Shown: positions 41,086-50,304 of the stretch, in pieces
How the letters are laid out: the number at the start of each line of letters is the position of its first letter
Position numbering within the stretch: position 1 is the stretch's first letter
Assembly (NCBI GenBank): GCA_018266575.1
Contig: JAFEAE010000023.1
Location: forward strand, 124,001-188,000
DNA length: 64,000 nt
Direction of reading: 5' to 3'
From: Bacteroidota bacterium
Lineage (GTDB): Bacteria; Bacteroidota; Bacteroidia; Chitinophagales; Chitinophagaceae
Notes under the pieces: model-generated
The model's database searches: none
Seen by the model: the letters and a program-made list of their open reading frames with translations, nothing else
Told to the model about the DNA's origin: nothing
Program-made: the position numbers and the translations under genes

Positions 41086-41194
41086 TTACCTTAGTATAAG
41101 AAAAAAGGGGTCGCCCAACGTTCGCTCATCAACTGTACGTTCGTTGTTTTTTACGGTTTGCATTCCAGTAAATTTTAGCTCCCCCATAATTTTA

Positions 41195-41238
41195 CTATAA
41201 AGTCTCAGTGTTAGTACCACTGGGATTTTTCTTTATAG
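41195..41238. repeat. Nested hairpin at the end of the winged-helix gene
   Basis: CTATAAAG/CTTTATAG outer stem with inner CAGTG/CACTG stem. It overlaps the stop codon of the gene at 41233 and contains a T-run on the plus strand, so it may stop transcripts in either direction. Confidence 0.45.
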
Positions 41239-41652
41239 CCAATACTCTCCCTTCTTACCAATAAACTTTGCTTTCACAGTCCCTTCTGTTCTCAAATGAG
41301 AAATAGTTATACCGACACGCTTGGTAAGCCATTCGTCTGATTCCTTTTCTCCCAATTTTTTTAACTCTTTCACAATATCTGATATATATCCTTTTCCAAT
41401 AATCTTCAGCACATATACTACTTTCTTTTTCCAGGTAAGGTCAGTATCGTACTTGTCGGGAATGGTAGTAGTAGTTATTACAATAGGCTCAACTATTCTT
41501 GCAATAGAATCTTTTCCATTTACGGAATGCCCATTTTTGAAAATCTTTATAGTTTCCCGAATGCTTTCAAGCCGAACGAAAATAGGATTTTGCTTTAGCT
41601 GAAATTCTAAATTTTTTTCTATTTCCAATAACGCTTTAAGATTATCTTCCAT
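41233..41652 (-). CDS. Winged-helix-like passenger protein of the IS element
   Basis: 139 aa. The first 35 residues are a charged helix (LKALLEIEKNLEFQLKQNP), likely a coiled coil. The C-terminal 75 (KKKVVYVLKIIGKGYISDIVKELKKLG, then RVGITISHLRTEGTVKAKF and GEYWL) follow a winged helix-turn-helix pattern. It is probably a DNA-binding dimer encoded next to the right end; its role in transposition is unknown. Confidence 0.65.
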   Translation of the reverse strand: MEDNLKALLEIEKNLEFQLKQNPIFVRLESIRETIKIFKNGHSVNGKDSIARIVEPIVITTTTIPDKYDTDLTWKKKVVYVLKIIGKGYISDIVKELKKLGEKESDEWLTKRVGITISHLRTEGTVKAKFIGKKGEYWL

Positions 41653-41764
41653 AAAATGGTATTAAACTTCATAAAGTTACACTATTTTTAAATCTACCAA
41701 AAAAATCTTTTAAACATACTATTTGTACTAATTTTTGGACAGACAAAAAATATTAAGTATTAAA

Positions 41765-41802
41765 ATGAAAAAAGCCTTAGAGATTTTAATACTCTAAGGC
41801 TT
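41765..41802 (-). terminator. Terminator at the right end of the IS element
   Basis: AAGCCTTAGAG (41772-41782) pairs perfectly with CTCTAAGGCTT (41792-41802) around nine bases. Read leftward it is followed by TTTTCATTTTA. It would stop transcription entering the element from the T9SS genes on the right. Confidence 0.75.
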
Positions 41803-41825
41803 GTCCCTCATTGTAAGTAATACCC
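41800..41825. repeat. Right terminal inverted repeat
   Basis: CTTGTCCC, spacer TCAT, TGTAAGTAATACCC: the reverse complement of the left end apart from the spacer. The first three bases also form part of the terminator stem. Confidence 0.88.
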
Positions 41826-41863
41826 CCGTAATGAGCTGCTTTATTTTTTATCAGGGAATAATT

Positions 41864-42490
41864 TTAGCGGGCTATAAATACTGTGCTGGTTTGTTTAATA
41901 CCATCGGAACCTGCAACCTGCAGCAGGTAGGTTCCCGGTGTATATTTTTTAAGGGAAAGTGAAACAGTTGTCCCTTTTCCACTTTCAATTTTTCTTTCCA
42001 GCAAAATCTGCCCATTCACATTTATTAAACGTACTATTAGTTGAACAGCAGAAGCTTCTCTCAGGCAAATATTCAAATTATCTTTTGCGGGATTCGGGTA
42101 GACAATAAAAGTTTTTTCTATTGAAAGGCGCACTACGCGTGTTTCTGTAAAACCGATATCGCCATCAAGGTTCATGATACGCAAACGATAATAGGTAATA
42201 CCGTTAAGCGGGTAAAGGTCTGTGAAAGAATAATTGCTGACCTGGCTGGAAAAACCTTTTGCTTTTACGGAGCCAATATCTGTCCAATTGCTTCCGTCAC
42301 TGCTGCGTTCAATCGTAAAATTATTTGAATTGATTTCCTGTTGGGTTGACCATTGGATGTTAATGGTTTTATCGACGTTTGGTGATGCCGTAAATGTAAC
42401 GAGCACCACAGGTAATGGTGGTGGCATTGCAGATGCAAAACCCGGAACCATAAAACCGAGGATGATTAATACTGATGCGAATCGTTTCAT
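41864..42490 (-). CDS. Short T9SS cargo protein: signal peptide plus shared C-terminal module only
   Basis: 208 aa from MKRFASVL; a frame 18 codons longer lacks a proper signal peptide. Signal peptide to residue 22, then the module also found in the larger cargo genes here: PLPVVLVTFTASP, WSTQQEINSNNFTIERSSDG, then a YSFTDLYPLNGITYYRLRI segment, and the type A sorting tail with YPNPAKDNLNI and TYLLQVAG. The variable N-terminal region of its neighbours is absent. Secreted by the type IX system; function unknown. Confidence 0.82.
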   Translation of the reverse strand: MKRFASVLIILGFMVPGFASAMPPPLPVVLVTFTASPNVDKTINIQWSTQQEINSNNFTIERSSDGSNWTDIGSVKAKGFSSQVSNYSFTDLYPLNGITYYRLRIMNLDGDIGFTETRVVRLSIEKTFIVYPNPAKDNLNICLREASAVQLIVRLINVNGQILLERKIESGKGTTVSLSLKKYTPGTYLLQVAGSDGIKQTSTVFIAR

Positions 42491-42599
42491 AGCCGGAATA
42501 ATTAATAGTTGATCTGATGTTTCAGTACCTGCTTTTCTTTCCAAAAAAATTAAAAAGAACCTACTGTGTTGCGAATTAAAGAAACCGTATTACAAACAA

Positions 42600-42633
42600 A
42601 CGGCGACCCATATTCACAGGCCGCCGTTAACTG
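42600..42633 (-). terminator. Possible terminator between T9SS genes
   Basis: AACGGCG and CGCCGTT form a 7-bp stem with a 16-18 base loop, 29-60 bases after the stop at 42662. The T-run on the minus strand is imperfect (TTTGTTTG). Confidence 0.4.
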
Positions 42634-42661
42634 GCCTTCATACAATCCCTTTAAAGATCCT

Positions 42662-45600
42662 TTATCGTGTGATCAGTACTTTGCTTGTTTGCTGTGAACC
42701 ATCTGCGCTTGTTACCTGCAGGTAATAATTTCCCTGGGGATAACTATACACCGGCATTGATACAACAGATGATGAAGCGCTATTCACAATTTTTTCCTGC
42801 AATATTTGCCCGGATTGATTGATCAGCCGGATAGTTAATGAAGATGAAGAACCACCTACAGAAACATTTATATAATCTTTTGCAGGATTAGGGAATATGC
42901 TCAAGCCATTGATGAGTGATGCTTTCACTACTTTAATTTCACTATAGGAATATTTTCCATCCAGGTCAACCATTTGCAGGCGATAGTAATTTACACTGCT
43001 TAACGGGTTCTGGTCTGTGAAGGAATAGTTACTTACAATTGACGAATTCCCTTTTGCCTCAACAATTCCTATAACCGACCAACTGCTTCCATCTGCACTG
43101 CGAAGCACATTGAAATGGCTGCTGTTTTGTTCCATTTCGGTTGACCATGACAGATCAACTGATTTGTTATTATCCATTACAGCATTGAAGTCAACGAGGA
43201 TCATCGGTAACGGGTCACCGCTAATTCCTACACCAAATGGTGAAAAGCTGCTGAATGAAGAAGTAACAGTTGTAGCTGTTGAACCACCTGTGCGGGTTGC
43301 GGCATCCCAGCTTGTTCCGTTATAATGTGAAATTCCATATACTGAATTGTCTGCTACTGCAAAAGCAGAACCTTCCAGCGCTGCGCCTGATGTCCAATCT
43401 AACGTAAGAGCTGCAGTGGTTGAAGTATTGCTTGGCGTAATTGTCCAGATTGCATTTACCATGCTTTGTAAAGCCGCTGTACTGAATGCGGGGCCACCGT
43501 ATTGTCCGTTTGTAGCTGCAGGGGTAAATACTTTAGCTGTCCAGCTTAAACCACTTGTAGAAGGCGATACTGTTGCCGGCAAATAATAATTTAAAGTACC
43601 AATTGGGAATAATTTAGAAGAGGAGTTAGAAACACTATTTATTGTTAACCCTCCGTTACCAGAACCATTTCCTGTAACAACATAGCTTGATGAAGATCCG
43701 CCGGAAATTGTAGAGCCAGTGTTCATGGTAAGGGAATTTGTACTTGCATCCACAGTACCGCTAATAAGACGCAAACTACCCGTAACAGTAAGTGTATTAG
43801 TCAAGCTAACATTTGAGCTGTTTGCTGTTTGTATATAAAGATTGGTAACCGAAACAGGTAAACCACTTCCTGTTATTTGTGCTGAAATCCCTTCATAAAT
43901 ATATGTACAACCTGTATTGAAAGTACGTGTACCTGTTACCTGTATATTACCCGTTGTACCGCCGGTAGCAGAAATACCTGCGGTTGAAGTAACCCCAAGA
44001 GATGCCCCAGATGATAAAGTAAATGTTCCTGAGCTACCATTGCTGATAACTGCAGGAGTAGCGCCGGTGCCCATTTGGAGAGTAGCTCCATTGTCAACTA
44101 CAAAGTTTATAGTTCCGCTTAATGACCCGCCATCAGAATATGTTTGTGTGCCGCTTCCGTCAAAATGAATAGTTGAAGTATATGCGTTATTTGCTGTTTC
44201 GGCAATAGTTCCTCCTGTGAAGCCAAAGTTACCGCCTATGTTAATTGTAGCAGTGTTTGAATTCCCTGTTGTAGCACCGTTTATTCGTAATATACCACCT
44301 GTAATTGAAAAATCCCCAGTAATTTCTAATGTTTCTGTGGTGTTATTTCCGCCAGATCCCACTATATAAAATATTCCACCTGTCTGAGAAAAATTTCCGC
44401 CAACAGATAGCGTTCCTCCATTACCACTATTTAATAACCGAAGGGTGCCAGAACCTGTGCTGATTATTGAAAAATTTCCATTAATAGTTTTTAATGCACC
44501 AGCCAAGCTAACATTATCAGTTCCTGACTGCCCTGGAGAGTTCCAAGTAAAATTAGCAAAACCACCTGTTGGGTTTAAGCCAGTCGGGGCAGATCCGCTA
44601 TTACCTGTAATTTCACATGTAGAGCCTGTATTCCAGGTAGCGGTCGGGATAGTTCCACCATCGATCGCATGGTTATAAACCCCGCCATTAGCAAAAATCA
44701 AATTACTTGCATTTGATGTGATAGAACCTCCATTGTTAACTAAAGAACCAGATACTGTAGTTGTACTATTTGTTGCATCAAATGAAGAACCATCTCCTGT
44801 TGCATTTACATTTAATGTTCCCAAAATAGTTGAAGTATTACCAGAGCCACTGAAGTCGAGGATCATAGACCTTGTTCCACTTCCTGTGCTGCCATTCAAC
44901 GATAAAGATGCACCGTTATCTATATACAATGAAGTATTGACATTTGTTAGTGTCAATTCTCTCTGTGCGCCAGAAGTAGTAAAGCTAACAGTTGAAGAAT
45001 TGGTTATTGTAAGACTGCTGATGTTTGCCGGATTTGTATTTACAGATACAGCAGCAGCAGTATTAAATACAACTGCATCCCCATCTGCAGGAACAGTATT
45101 CCCAGACCAGTTAGAGCTTGTGTTCCAATTACCCGTTGCACCACCTATCCATGTTCTTGTTGTTGTAGCCTGGATACTGATATTATCCAATCCTATCCCG
45201 ATATAAGTTCCATTGGTTCCGCCGGTCCAGGTCACCCAAAGAAATTGATAAACTGTATTAGCAGTTAATCCCCCGATTGTAATACTGTTATTAGTTGTTG
45301 AATTTACATTTGTAATTACAGATCCTGTTGTATTCCATGTTGATGATGAGATTACCCTGTAAAGCAACGAAACACCCGCGGTGCGATTTCCACTTGTGTT
45401 AGCAAGCCGGGATAATTGATAGGAAATGGTTAAAGACGTATTTGAACCAGTGTTTACAGCAGCAACTACCTGCCCTGTTCCATTCGCTCCTGTTCCTGTT
45501 TGAATATATAAACTTGCATTGCCTCCCGTTGCATAGCCATAGACACCTGCAGTTCCTGTAGTTGTTGTTCGAGCAGAAATGGCGATATCCCCTGTAGCAG

Positions 45601-45826
45601 TGCTGGCTTCTGCGGCAACTTCACTCGTTTGTTGTGAACCCGGGGTCCACACTGCAATGCCGGCAGGCAATGCACTAAATGAATTTGTACCAAACGTTTG
45701 GCTGTAAGGCAAACTTTGTGCTGTAGGATTGGTTTGTGCAAAAGACCTTTGCCCCAAAATAATTATAAAAAATAAAAGGACTGAGGCAAGCTTATCAATC
45801 CTGTTTTTAAGTAGTAATGTTTTCAT
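42662..45826 (-). CDS. Large T9SS-secreted repetitive surface protein
   Basis: 1,054 aa. Signal peptide (to about 31, RSFAQ). The bulk (50-850) is Ser/Thr/Asn/Gly-rich with very few charged residues, in short strand-turn repeats such as GSTCEITGNSG, GNFSQTGGIFYIV and GDFSITGGILRI, as in autotransporter-like beta-helices. The last 190 residues are the shared module (MILVDFNAVMDNNKSVDLSW, HFNVLRSADGSSW, IFPNPAKDYINV, YPQGNYYLQV) with a type A sorting tail. Probably a surface-attached adhesin-like protein; no catalytic motif seen. Confidence 0.85.
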   Translation of the reverse strand: MKTLLLKNRIDKLASVLLFFIIILGQRSFAQTNPTAQSLPYSQTFGTNSFSALPAGIAVWTPGSQQTSEVAAEASTATGDIAISARTTTTGTAGVYGYATGGNASLYIQTGTGANGTGQVVAAVNTGSNTSLTISYQLSRLANTSGNRTAGVSLLYRVISSSTWNTTGSVITNVNSTTNNSITIGGLTANTVYQFLWVTWTGGTNGTYIGIGLDNISIQATTTRTWIGGATGNWNTSSNWSGNTVPADGDAVVFNTAAAVSVNTNPANISSLTITNSSTVSFTTSGAQRELTLTNVNTSLYIDNGASLSLNGSTGSGTRSMILDFSGSGNTSTILGTLNVNATGDGSSFDATNSTTTVSGSLVNNGGSITSNASNLIFANGGVYNHAIDGGTIPTATWNTGSTCEITGNSGSAPTGLNPTGGFANFTWNSPGQSGTDNVSLAGALKTINGNFSIISTGSGTLRLLNSGNGGTLSVGGNFSQTGGIFYIVGSGGNNTTETLEITGDFSITGGILRINGATTGNSNTATINIGGNFGFTGGTIAETANNAYTSTIHFDGSGTQTYSDGGSLSGTINFVVDNGATLQMGTGATPAVISNGSSGTFTLSSGASLGVTSTAGISATGGTTGNIQVTGTRTFNTGCTYIYEGISAQITGSGLPVSVTNLYIQTANSSNVSLTNTLTVTGSLRLISGTVDASTNSLTMNTGSTISGGSSSSYVVTGNGSGNGGLTINSVSNSSSKLFPIGTLNYYLPATVSPSTSGLSWTAKVFTPAATNGQYGGPAFSTAALQSMVNAIWTITPSNTSTTAALTLDWTSGAALEGSAFAVADNSVYGISHYNGTSWDAATRTGGSTATTVTSSFSSFSPFGVGISGDPLPMILVDFNAVMDNNKSVDLSWSTEMEQNSSHFNVLRSADGSSWSVIGIVEAKGNSSIVSNYSFTDQNPLSSVNYYRLQMVDLDGKYSYSEIKVVKASLINGLSIFPNPAKDYINVSVGGSSSSLTIRLINQSGQILQEKIVNSASSSVVSMPVYSYPQGNYYLQVTSADGSQQTSKVLITR

Positions 45827-46180
45827 TGTACTTCTTTTTGTTTAAATATTTATTGCAAAAAATTCATTACGCTTGTGGAGATTGGAAAAGCGTCTGTTCA
45901 GGGGATATTAAGAAGTACTGGTAAATCAAAAGATCAAACTAAGCCGGAAGATCAGGAGGATTGAATTTAAAAATTACCTGGAACGTTTTAACGCAGCTTA
46001 AATCAGGTTAAGCCCGGTAAAATCATCGTACAGCAAATCAACTTGTACTTTGTGAGAAAAATCAAATTAAGGGAGGAGCGATCAAATAAGAGTAATTCAG
46101 AGGAACTGTGAGCGTAAAACTATAATGGATTTTTGAATTTTGCAATAGCAAAACACATTTTTTTAAAAAGAATACGGATG
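45827..46180. other. Gene-free stretch upstream of the large T9SS gene
   Basis: Holds the 5' region of the gene starting at 45826 and the 3' region of the gene ending at 46181. A short TTTTGCaataGCAAAA hairpin (46137-46152) follows the latter's stop without a T-run. I found no clear TAnnTTTG box and no coding frame. Confidence 0.4.
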
Positions 46181-47350
46181 TTATTGTATAACAAAAGAAG
46201 ATACCTCTTGCTCAAGGTTCTGCAGGTTCGTAATTCGTATGAAATACACACCGGATGCGGGTTTCCCTTTAAATAGAATTTGGGCACCATTACTTCCCGG
46301 AAATAAATTGCTTTGGATCAAAGCACCGTGTGCAGCAAAAATATCTACCTGCCAGTTTGCATTTTTAGTAAACTGGATATTGATATGGTCAGTTGCGGGG
46401 TTTGGAAATATTTTTAACCTGTTACCACTTTCACCCAAATCAACAGAACGTATTTCTGAATATGCAACACTGCCATCTTTATCAATTTCTTTCAAACGGA
46501 AAAATAATTTTCCGTTATAGGAATTTTTGGTAAAGTATACATACTGATAATTCGCTGAAATATTATTTGCATCCGACTCAACAGAACCAACACCGTCAAA
46601 ATTTTTTCCATCTTCACTTTTTTCTATTTCATAATTTCTACCAGCTTGTTCGTTTTCTGTCAGCCACGATAATTTAATGGTTTCGTCATTTTGTTTTTCC
46701 GCAAAAAAATTTGTTATCCCTGTCGGCAATGTCGATGTGCTACAGTAATAATATGCAACGCTAAAATGTATGGTATCATTTGCGTTAAATGTGTATGTAA
46801 GATTTTGCGGGATTGTTGAATAAGTAGAAGGATAATAACCAAAATTTACTGTTCCCGTACCAAGAAAAGATGCTACCGATGAAATAATGGAATCATTAAT
46901 TATTACTGTATTGCTGAGAAAAGAAAAAGGGCCTTTTGCCAAATAATCCGTGCCTGAATTTGGAACCCCGTCAGATTTTCCTAATGTATATGGCCCGTAT
47001 GTTTTTTGTGTGCCGCTTGCATAATTAGAATTGCTCAGTGCAGGGCTGCTGAGGTAATCATAACGTCCAACACCAATACTTACAGACCTTGAACTATTTG
47101 TTGTATTTTCTGCCTCGAAGCTATAACCGATAGAAACATTTGTTTTAATAACAACGGCAACTAATGTGCCTGTAGAAGGATTGAATTGCGGAACTGTAAA
47201 ACTGTAATTATCATTTCCGGTTCCCATGGCTAAGGTATCATGCACAACGGATTTCATCGTCAGGGCCGAACACTGCGCTGTTGCCCTGATTGAATTTAAT
47301 ATGCCATGCGCACACAAAAGGATACACAAAAAAACCTTTAGCGGTTTCAT
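46181..47350 (-). CDS. T9SS cargo protein, paralogue A of a tandem pair
   Basis: 389 aa. Signal peptide (to about 25), a beta-rich N-terminal domain (SYSFTVPQFNPSTGTLVAVVIKTN preceded by DTLAMGTGND, RSVSIGVGRYDYLSSP, GTVNFGYYPSTYS), a module with KLSWLTENEQAGRNYEIEKS and FFRLKEIDKDGSVAYSEIRS, and a sorting tail KIFPNPATDHINIQF...GVYFIRI. It is closely similar along its whole length to the next gene on the left-running strand (47601-48785). Function unknown. Confidence 0.83.
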   Translation of the reverse strand: MKPLKVFLCILLCAHGILNSIRATAQCSALTMKSVVHDTLAMGTGNDNYSFTVPQFNPSTGTLVAVVIKTNVSIGYSFEAENTTNSSRSVSIGVGRYDYLSSPALSNSNYASGTQKTYGPYTLGKSDGVPNSGTDYLAKGPFSFLSNTVIINDSIISSVASFLGTGTVNFGYYPSTYSTIPQNLTYTFNANDTIHFSVAYYYCSTSTLPTGITNFFAEKQNDETIKLSWLTENEQAGRNYEIEKSEDGKNFDGVGSVESDANNISANYQYVYFTKNSYNGKLFFRLKEIDKDGSVAYSEIRSVDLGESGNRLKIFPNPATDHINIQFTKNANWQVDIFAAHGALIQSNLFPGSNGAQILFKGKPASGVYFIRITNLQNLEQEVSSFVIQ

Positions 47351-47600
47351 AGGTATGAATTGGATAATCGGATGCTATGAATAACAAAAAAAAGTGGTGG
47401 TTATTTTTTCTGAAAAGCCCTATTTACGGTTATTAGGGAATAACATGTAGGAAAAGCAATGTTTAAGCCCTTAGTGCTCCTAAAAAAACATAAGAAGACT
47501 TGCTTTTTTGAATAGTACTGACAAATGGAGGAATAGGGAATTTACTACGTAAAACCTTCAGGATAATTTCAATTATGGCACAAGTATATTTTTGAAACAA

Positions 47601-48785
47601 TTATTCAATCACAAAACTAGTTGCAGAAATTTCCTGGTTTGCCAGGTTTGTCGCCTTCAGAAAATAGACACCTGCAGCTAATCTTTTTCTGAAAAAAATA
47701 TTTGCGGAATTATTATTTGCCGTGAAGTCACGTTGCTGCAATACGCCATCTGCCGAAAAAATATCTATTTGCCAGTTTCCCTGTACCGTAAAATGCACAT
47801 TAAAGTTATTCGACACAGGATTTGGAAATAAAAACATACCATTGGTTGTTTCCATATTCAAGGCAACTGTTCGTATTTCCGAATAGCTGATTGTACCATC
47901 TTCATTTAATTCTTTCAAACGAAAAAAAAGTTTCTCTCTATCTTCATTTTTTATCTCGTAGAAATAGTCATAACGGGCATTTTTATCAGCAGTTATTTCT
48001 GAAGAAATAAAAGCAAGACTGTCAAAATCTTTTCCGTTACTGCTTTTCTCAATTTCATACGTTCTTCCTGCTGATTCATTTTCTGTTAACCATGATAATT
48101 TAATGGCCGCATTACTTTCTTTTACAGCAGAAAAATCAATTATTCCTGTGGGCAAAGTAGAGGTGTTGCAATAATAATAAGTAACAGAAAATTGGACGGT
48201 ATCTGTGGCAGAAAAATTATAAGTGAGGTTTTGCGGGATAGAAGAATATGTTGATGGGAAATAATCGAAATGTACAGTCCCTGAGCCTAAAAAATTTGCT
48301 ATTGAAGATGTAATGGAATCATTGAGCACTATAGCATGATTTAAGAAAGAAAACGGTCCATTTGCGATATAATCCGAACCCGAATTGGAAACACCGTCAG
48401 AAGCCGCAAGATTGTAGGGGCCGTAAGTACTTTGGATATTTCCTGCAAAATTCGAATTACTTAATGCTGCGCCTGAAAGATAATCGTACCTGCCTACACC
48501 GATATTTATTGAACGGGAAGTGTTTGAAGTATTTTCTGCCTGGAAACTATATCCAACCGAAACATTTGTTTTAATTACAACTGAAATTAATGTGCCTGCA
48601 GAAGGATTGAATAATGGCATATTAAAGCTGAAATTATCATTCCCCGTACCCCTTACCGTAGTATCGTATATAGCTGTTTTTGTTGTAAAGCTTGTGCATT
48701 GTGCCGGTAACAGGCATGGTGATACAATGCCGGAAAGGGTTATGCAGAATAAGAAGAAAATTCTTATCGGTTTCATGGGTTTCAA
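47601..48785 (-). CDS. T9SS cargo protein, paralogue B of a tandem pair
   Basis: 394 aa. Same architecture as paralogue A: DTTVRGTGNDNFSFNMPLFNP, RSINIGVGRYDYLSGA, GTVHFDYFPSTYSSIPQNLTY, KLSWLTENESAGRTYEIEKS, and the tail LFPNPVSNNFNVHF...GVYFLKATN. Two near-identical methionine codons at the N-terminus (MKPMKPIR) make the start uncertain by three codons. Tandem duplication is the simplest origin. Confidence 0.83.
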   Translation of the reverse strand: MKPMKPIRIFFLFCITLSGIVSPCLLPAQCTSFTTKTAIYDTTVRGTGNDNFSFNMPLFNPSAGTLISVVIKTNVSVGYSFQAENTSNTSRSINIGVGRYDYLSGAALSNSNFAGNIQSTYGPYNLAASDGVSNSGSDYIANGPFSFLNHAIVLNDSITSSIANFLGSGTVHFDYFPSTYSSIPQNLTYNFSATDTVQFSVTYYYCNTSTLPTGIIDFSAVKESNAAIKLSWLTENESAGRTYEIEKSSNGKDFDSLAFISSEITADKNARYDYFYEIKNEDREKLFFRLKELNEDGTISYSEIRTVALNMETTNGMFLFPNPVSNNFNVHFTVQGNWQIDIFSADGVLQQRDFTANNNSANIFFRKRLAAGVYFLKATNLANQEISATSFVIE

Positions 48786-48867
48786 TTGGATACCTGGATT
48801 CTTCCTTATTATAACATTTATAAGGGTATTTTATTATGCCGGCGCCAGTGTTTTTCCCAGTATGACA

Positions 48868-48896
48868 AATAAAAAAGCGGCATAAAAGCCGCTTTG
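48868..48896 (-). terminator. Rho-independent terminator after the T9SS gene at 48922
   Basis: AAAGCGGC (48874-48881) and GCCGCTTT (48888-48895) form a perfect stem. Read leftward it is followed by TTTTTTATTTG. It lies 27 bases after the stop. Confidence 0.8.
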
Positions 48897-48921
48897 CGAA
48901 GTACCCCTGAAATTATTTTAC

Positions 48922-50304
48922 TTACCTGGCAATTAATATTTTTATTGTTTTTGATGATCCCGACTGATCAGTGAATTGAAGCACGTATACACCGGAAGAG
49001 AAATTATTAACCGGTATAGAAACTATATTGCTACCTGCAGCAATTTTCTGTGTTTTAAGAAGCTGGCCGTTTATATTAACCAATCGCATTGTCAATTCAG
49101 AAGTAATAGCCGATCCCATGTAAACATTGATAAAATCCTTAGTCGGGTTAGGGAAAACTGTCAATGACTGAACTGAAGAGTTATTAATTACTTTAATTGC
49201 AGAATACATGAACGTACCATCAGTTGATGCGATGCGCAAACGATAAGAGTTTGAGCCCAGTACGGGTTGCTGATCGATATAGGAATAATCGCTTGTTCCC
49301 GAAGTACTTCCATTTGCCTGAACTGTTGCAAGCATGCTCCATTCAGCGCCATTTGCACTTCTCAACACATCAAAATAGCCTGCATTTTCTTCTGCCTGTG
49401 TTACCCAATTTAGATGAACGGTTCCGTCTGTTTGCATATTCGCATCAAAATCCGTGAGAATAACAGGTGATGGAGCTGTAGCAACAAACATAGCAGACTG
49501 CGGATTGCCTGATGCATCTGTTAAAACAACTTGCGAAACAGAGGGGCCAGTTAATTTAAAATGCCCATTTCCTGTGTCATAATATGGAAGCGGGCTTGTT
49601 CCCTGGTTCGTTCCTTCACCTCCGTTTGCGGAGAACAAACTCCGGCTAAACAAATAGGTATAGTTTCCGTTTACAGGTATCGGGGAATAATAATAATTTA
49701 TTTGTCCGTTGTATTGTGCGGAATTATCAACGATGCTTGAATTTGCTTCGCTTAATGTAATTACAGAAACGTTTGGCGACGTATTGGCAACCGGGGGCAA
49801 AGGGCTATACAAATTAATGTTGTGCCCATTAAGGTTGATTGTTGAAGGTTTTGAAGGGGCACTGCTATCTCCAATAAAAATATTACTTATCATTTTATTG
49901 GGCTCTTCGTTGTGCGTGCGCAAACTTAAATCACTGGCAAGCGTTAAACTTGCACCATCCGCAATCACTATATATACTCCTACTACATTGACATTTTGGA
50001 ATGTTACATTGGAAGCTATTTTAATTTGGTCTGAATTATCATAAAAAGAAAAAAATGTGCAATTCATACAGCTTTCATTATTTGCAAAAGTCATTACAGC
50101 ATTTGGATGAATGTTCGCTCCATCGGATCCTAAAAAAAACATACATGAATTGGATGAAGTGTTGCAGTTCGCATACTGAGATGCTGTGACTTGCTGAAAG
50201 GTTTGTGAATTGGGCACGTTAAAATAATAATTGGCAGCAAAACTTACGTTGGTAATTAATAGAATGATAAATAGCAATAGCGTTTCAGGGTAAATCTTTT
50301 TCAT
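48922..50304 (-). CDS. T9SS-secreted surface protein
   Basis: 460 aa. Signal peptide (to about 23, SFAAN). The N-terminal region is beta-rich with paired Cys (YANCNTSSNSCMFFLG, NNESCMNCTFFS), resembling the beginning of the gene at 50663. The shared module (VILTDFDANMQTDGTVHLNW, YFDVLRSANGAEW, SYIDQQPVLGSNSYRLRI) and type A tail (VFPNPTKDFINVYMG, SGVYVLQF) follow. Function unknown. Confidence 0.82.
   Translation of the reverse strand: MKKIYPETLLLFIILLITNVSFAANYYFNVPNSQTFQQVTASQYANCNTSSNSCMFFLGSDGANIHPNAVMTFANNESCMNCTFFSFYDNSDQIKIASNVTFQNVNVVGVYIVIADGASLTLASDLSLRTHNEEPNKMISNIFIGDSSAPSKPSTINLNGHNINLYSPLPPVANTSPNVSVITLSEANSSIVDNSAQYNGQINYYYSPIPVNGNYTYLFSRSLFSANGGEGTNQGTSPLPYYDTGNGHFKLTGPSVSQVVLTDASGNPQSAMFVATAPSPVILTDFDANMQTDGTVHLNWVTQAEENAGYFDVLRSANGAEWSMLATVQANGSTSGTSDYSYIDQQPVLGSNSYRLRIASTDGTFMYSAIKVINNSSVQSLTVFPNPTKDFINVYMGSAITSELTMRLVNINGQLLKTQKIAAGSNIVSIPVNNFSSGVYVLQFTDQSGSSKTIKILIAR

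Larger units (their letters stand above)
38303..41826. mobile_element. Complete 3.5-kb IS1595-family (ISXO2-like) element with passenger genes
   Basis: Ends: GGGTATTACTTACA (38303-38316), four bases, GGGACAAG (38321-38328); the right end is the exact reverse complement of both blocks (41800-41825), with only the four-base spacer differing (22 of 26). An 8-9 bp direct duplication flanks the element. It contains six supported genes: an unknown on the plus strand, and on the minus strand an unknown, a 49-aa Lys-rich protein, the transposase, a ribbon-helix-helix repressor and a winged-helix-like protein. Base composition is more AT-rich than the flanks, which suggests recent arrival. Confidence 0.9.

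Noticed and set aside
41101..41160. Possible promoter or attachment site in GTCGCCCAACGTTCGC...CGTTCGTTG
   Set aside because: Only a short imperfect inverted repeat; no matching core elsewhere in the element or its flanks.
38303..41826. Considered as a prophage remnant because of the repressor and unknown genes
   Set aside because: There are no structural, integrase or lysis genes, and the ends and duplication fit a transposon.
43110..45206. Several open frames antisense to the large T9SS gene
   Set aside because: They result from the Thr/Ser/Asn/Gly-rich codon usage of the real gene, and their translations are Pro/Val-rich without domains.
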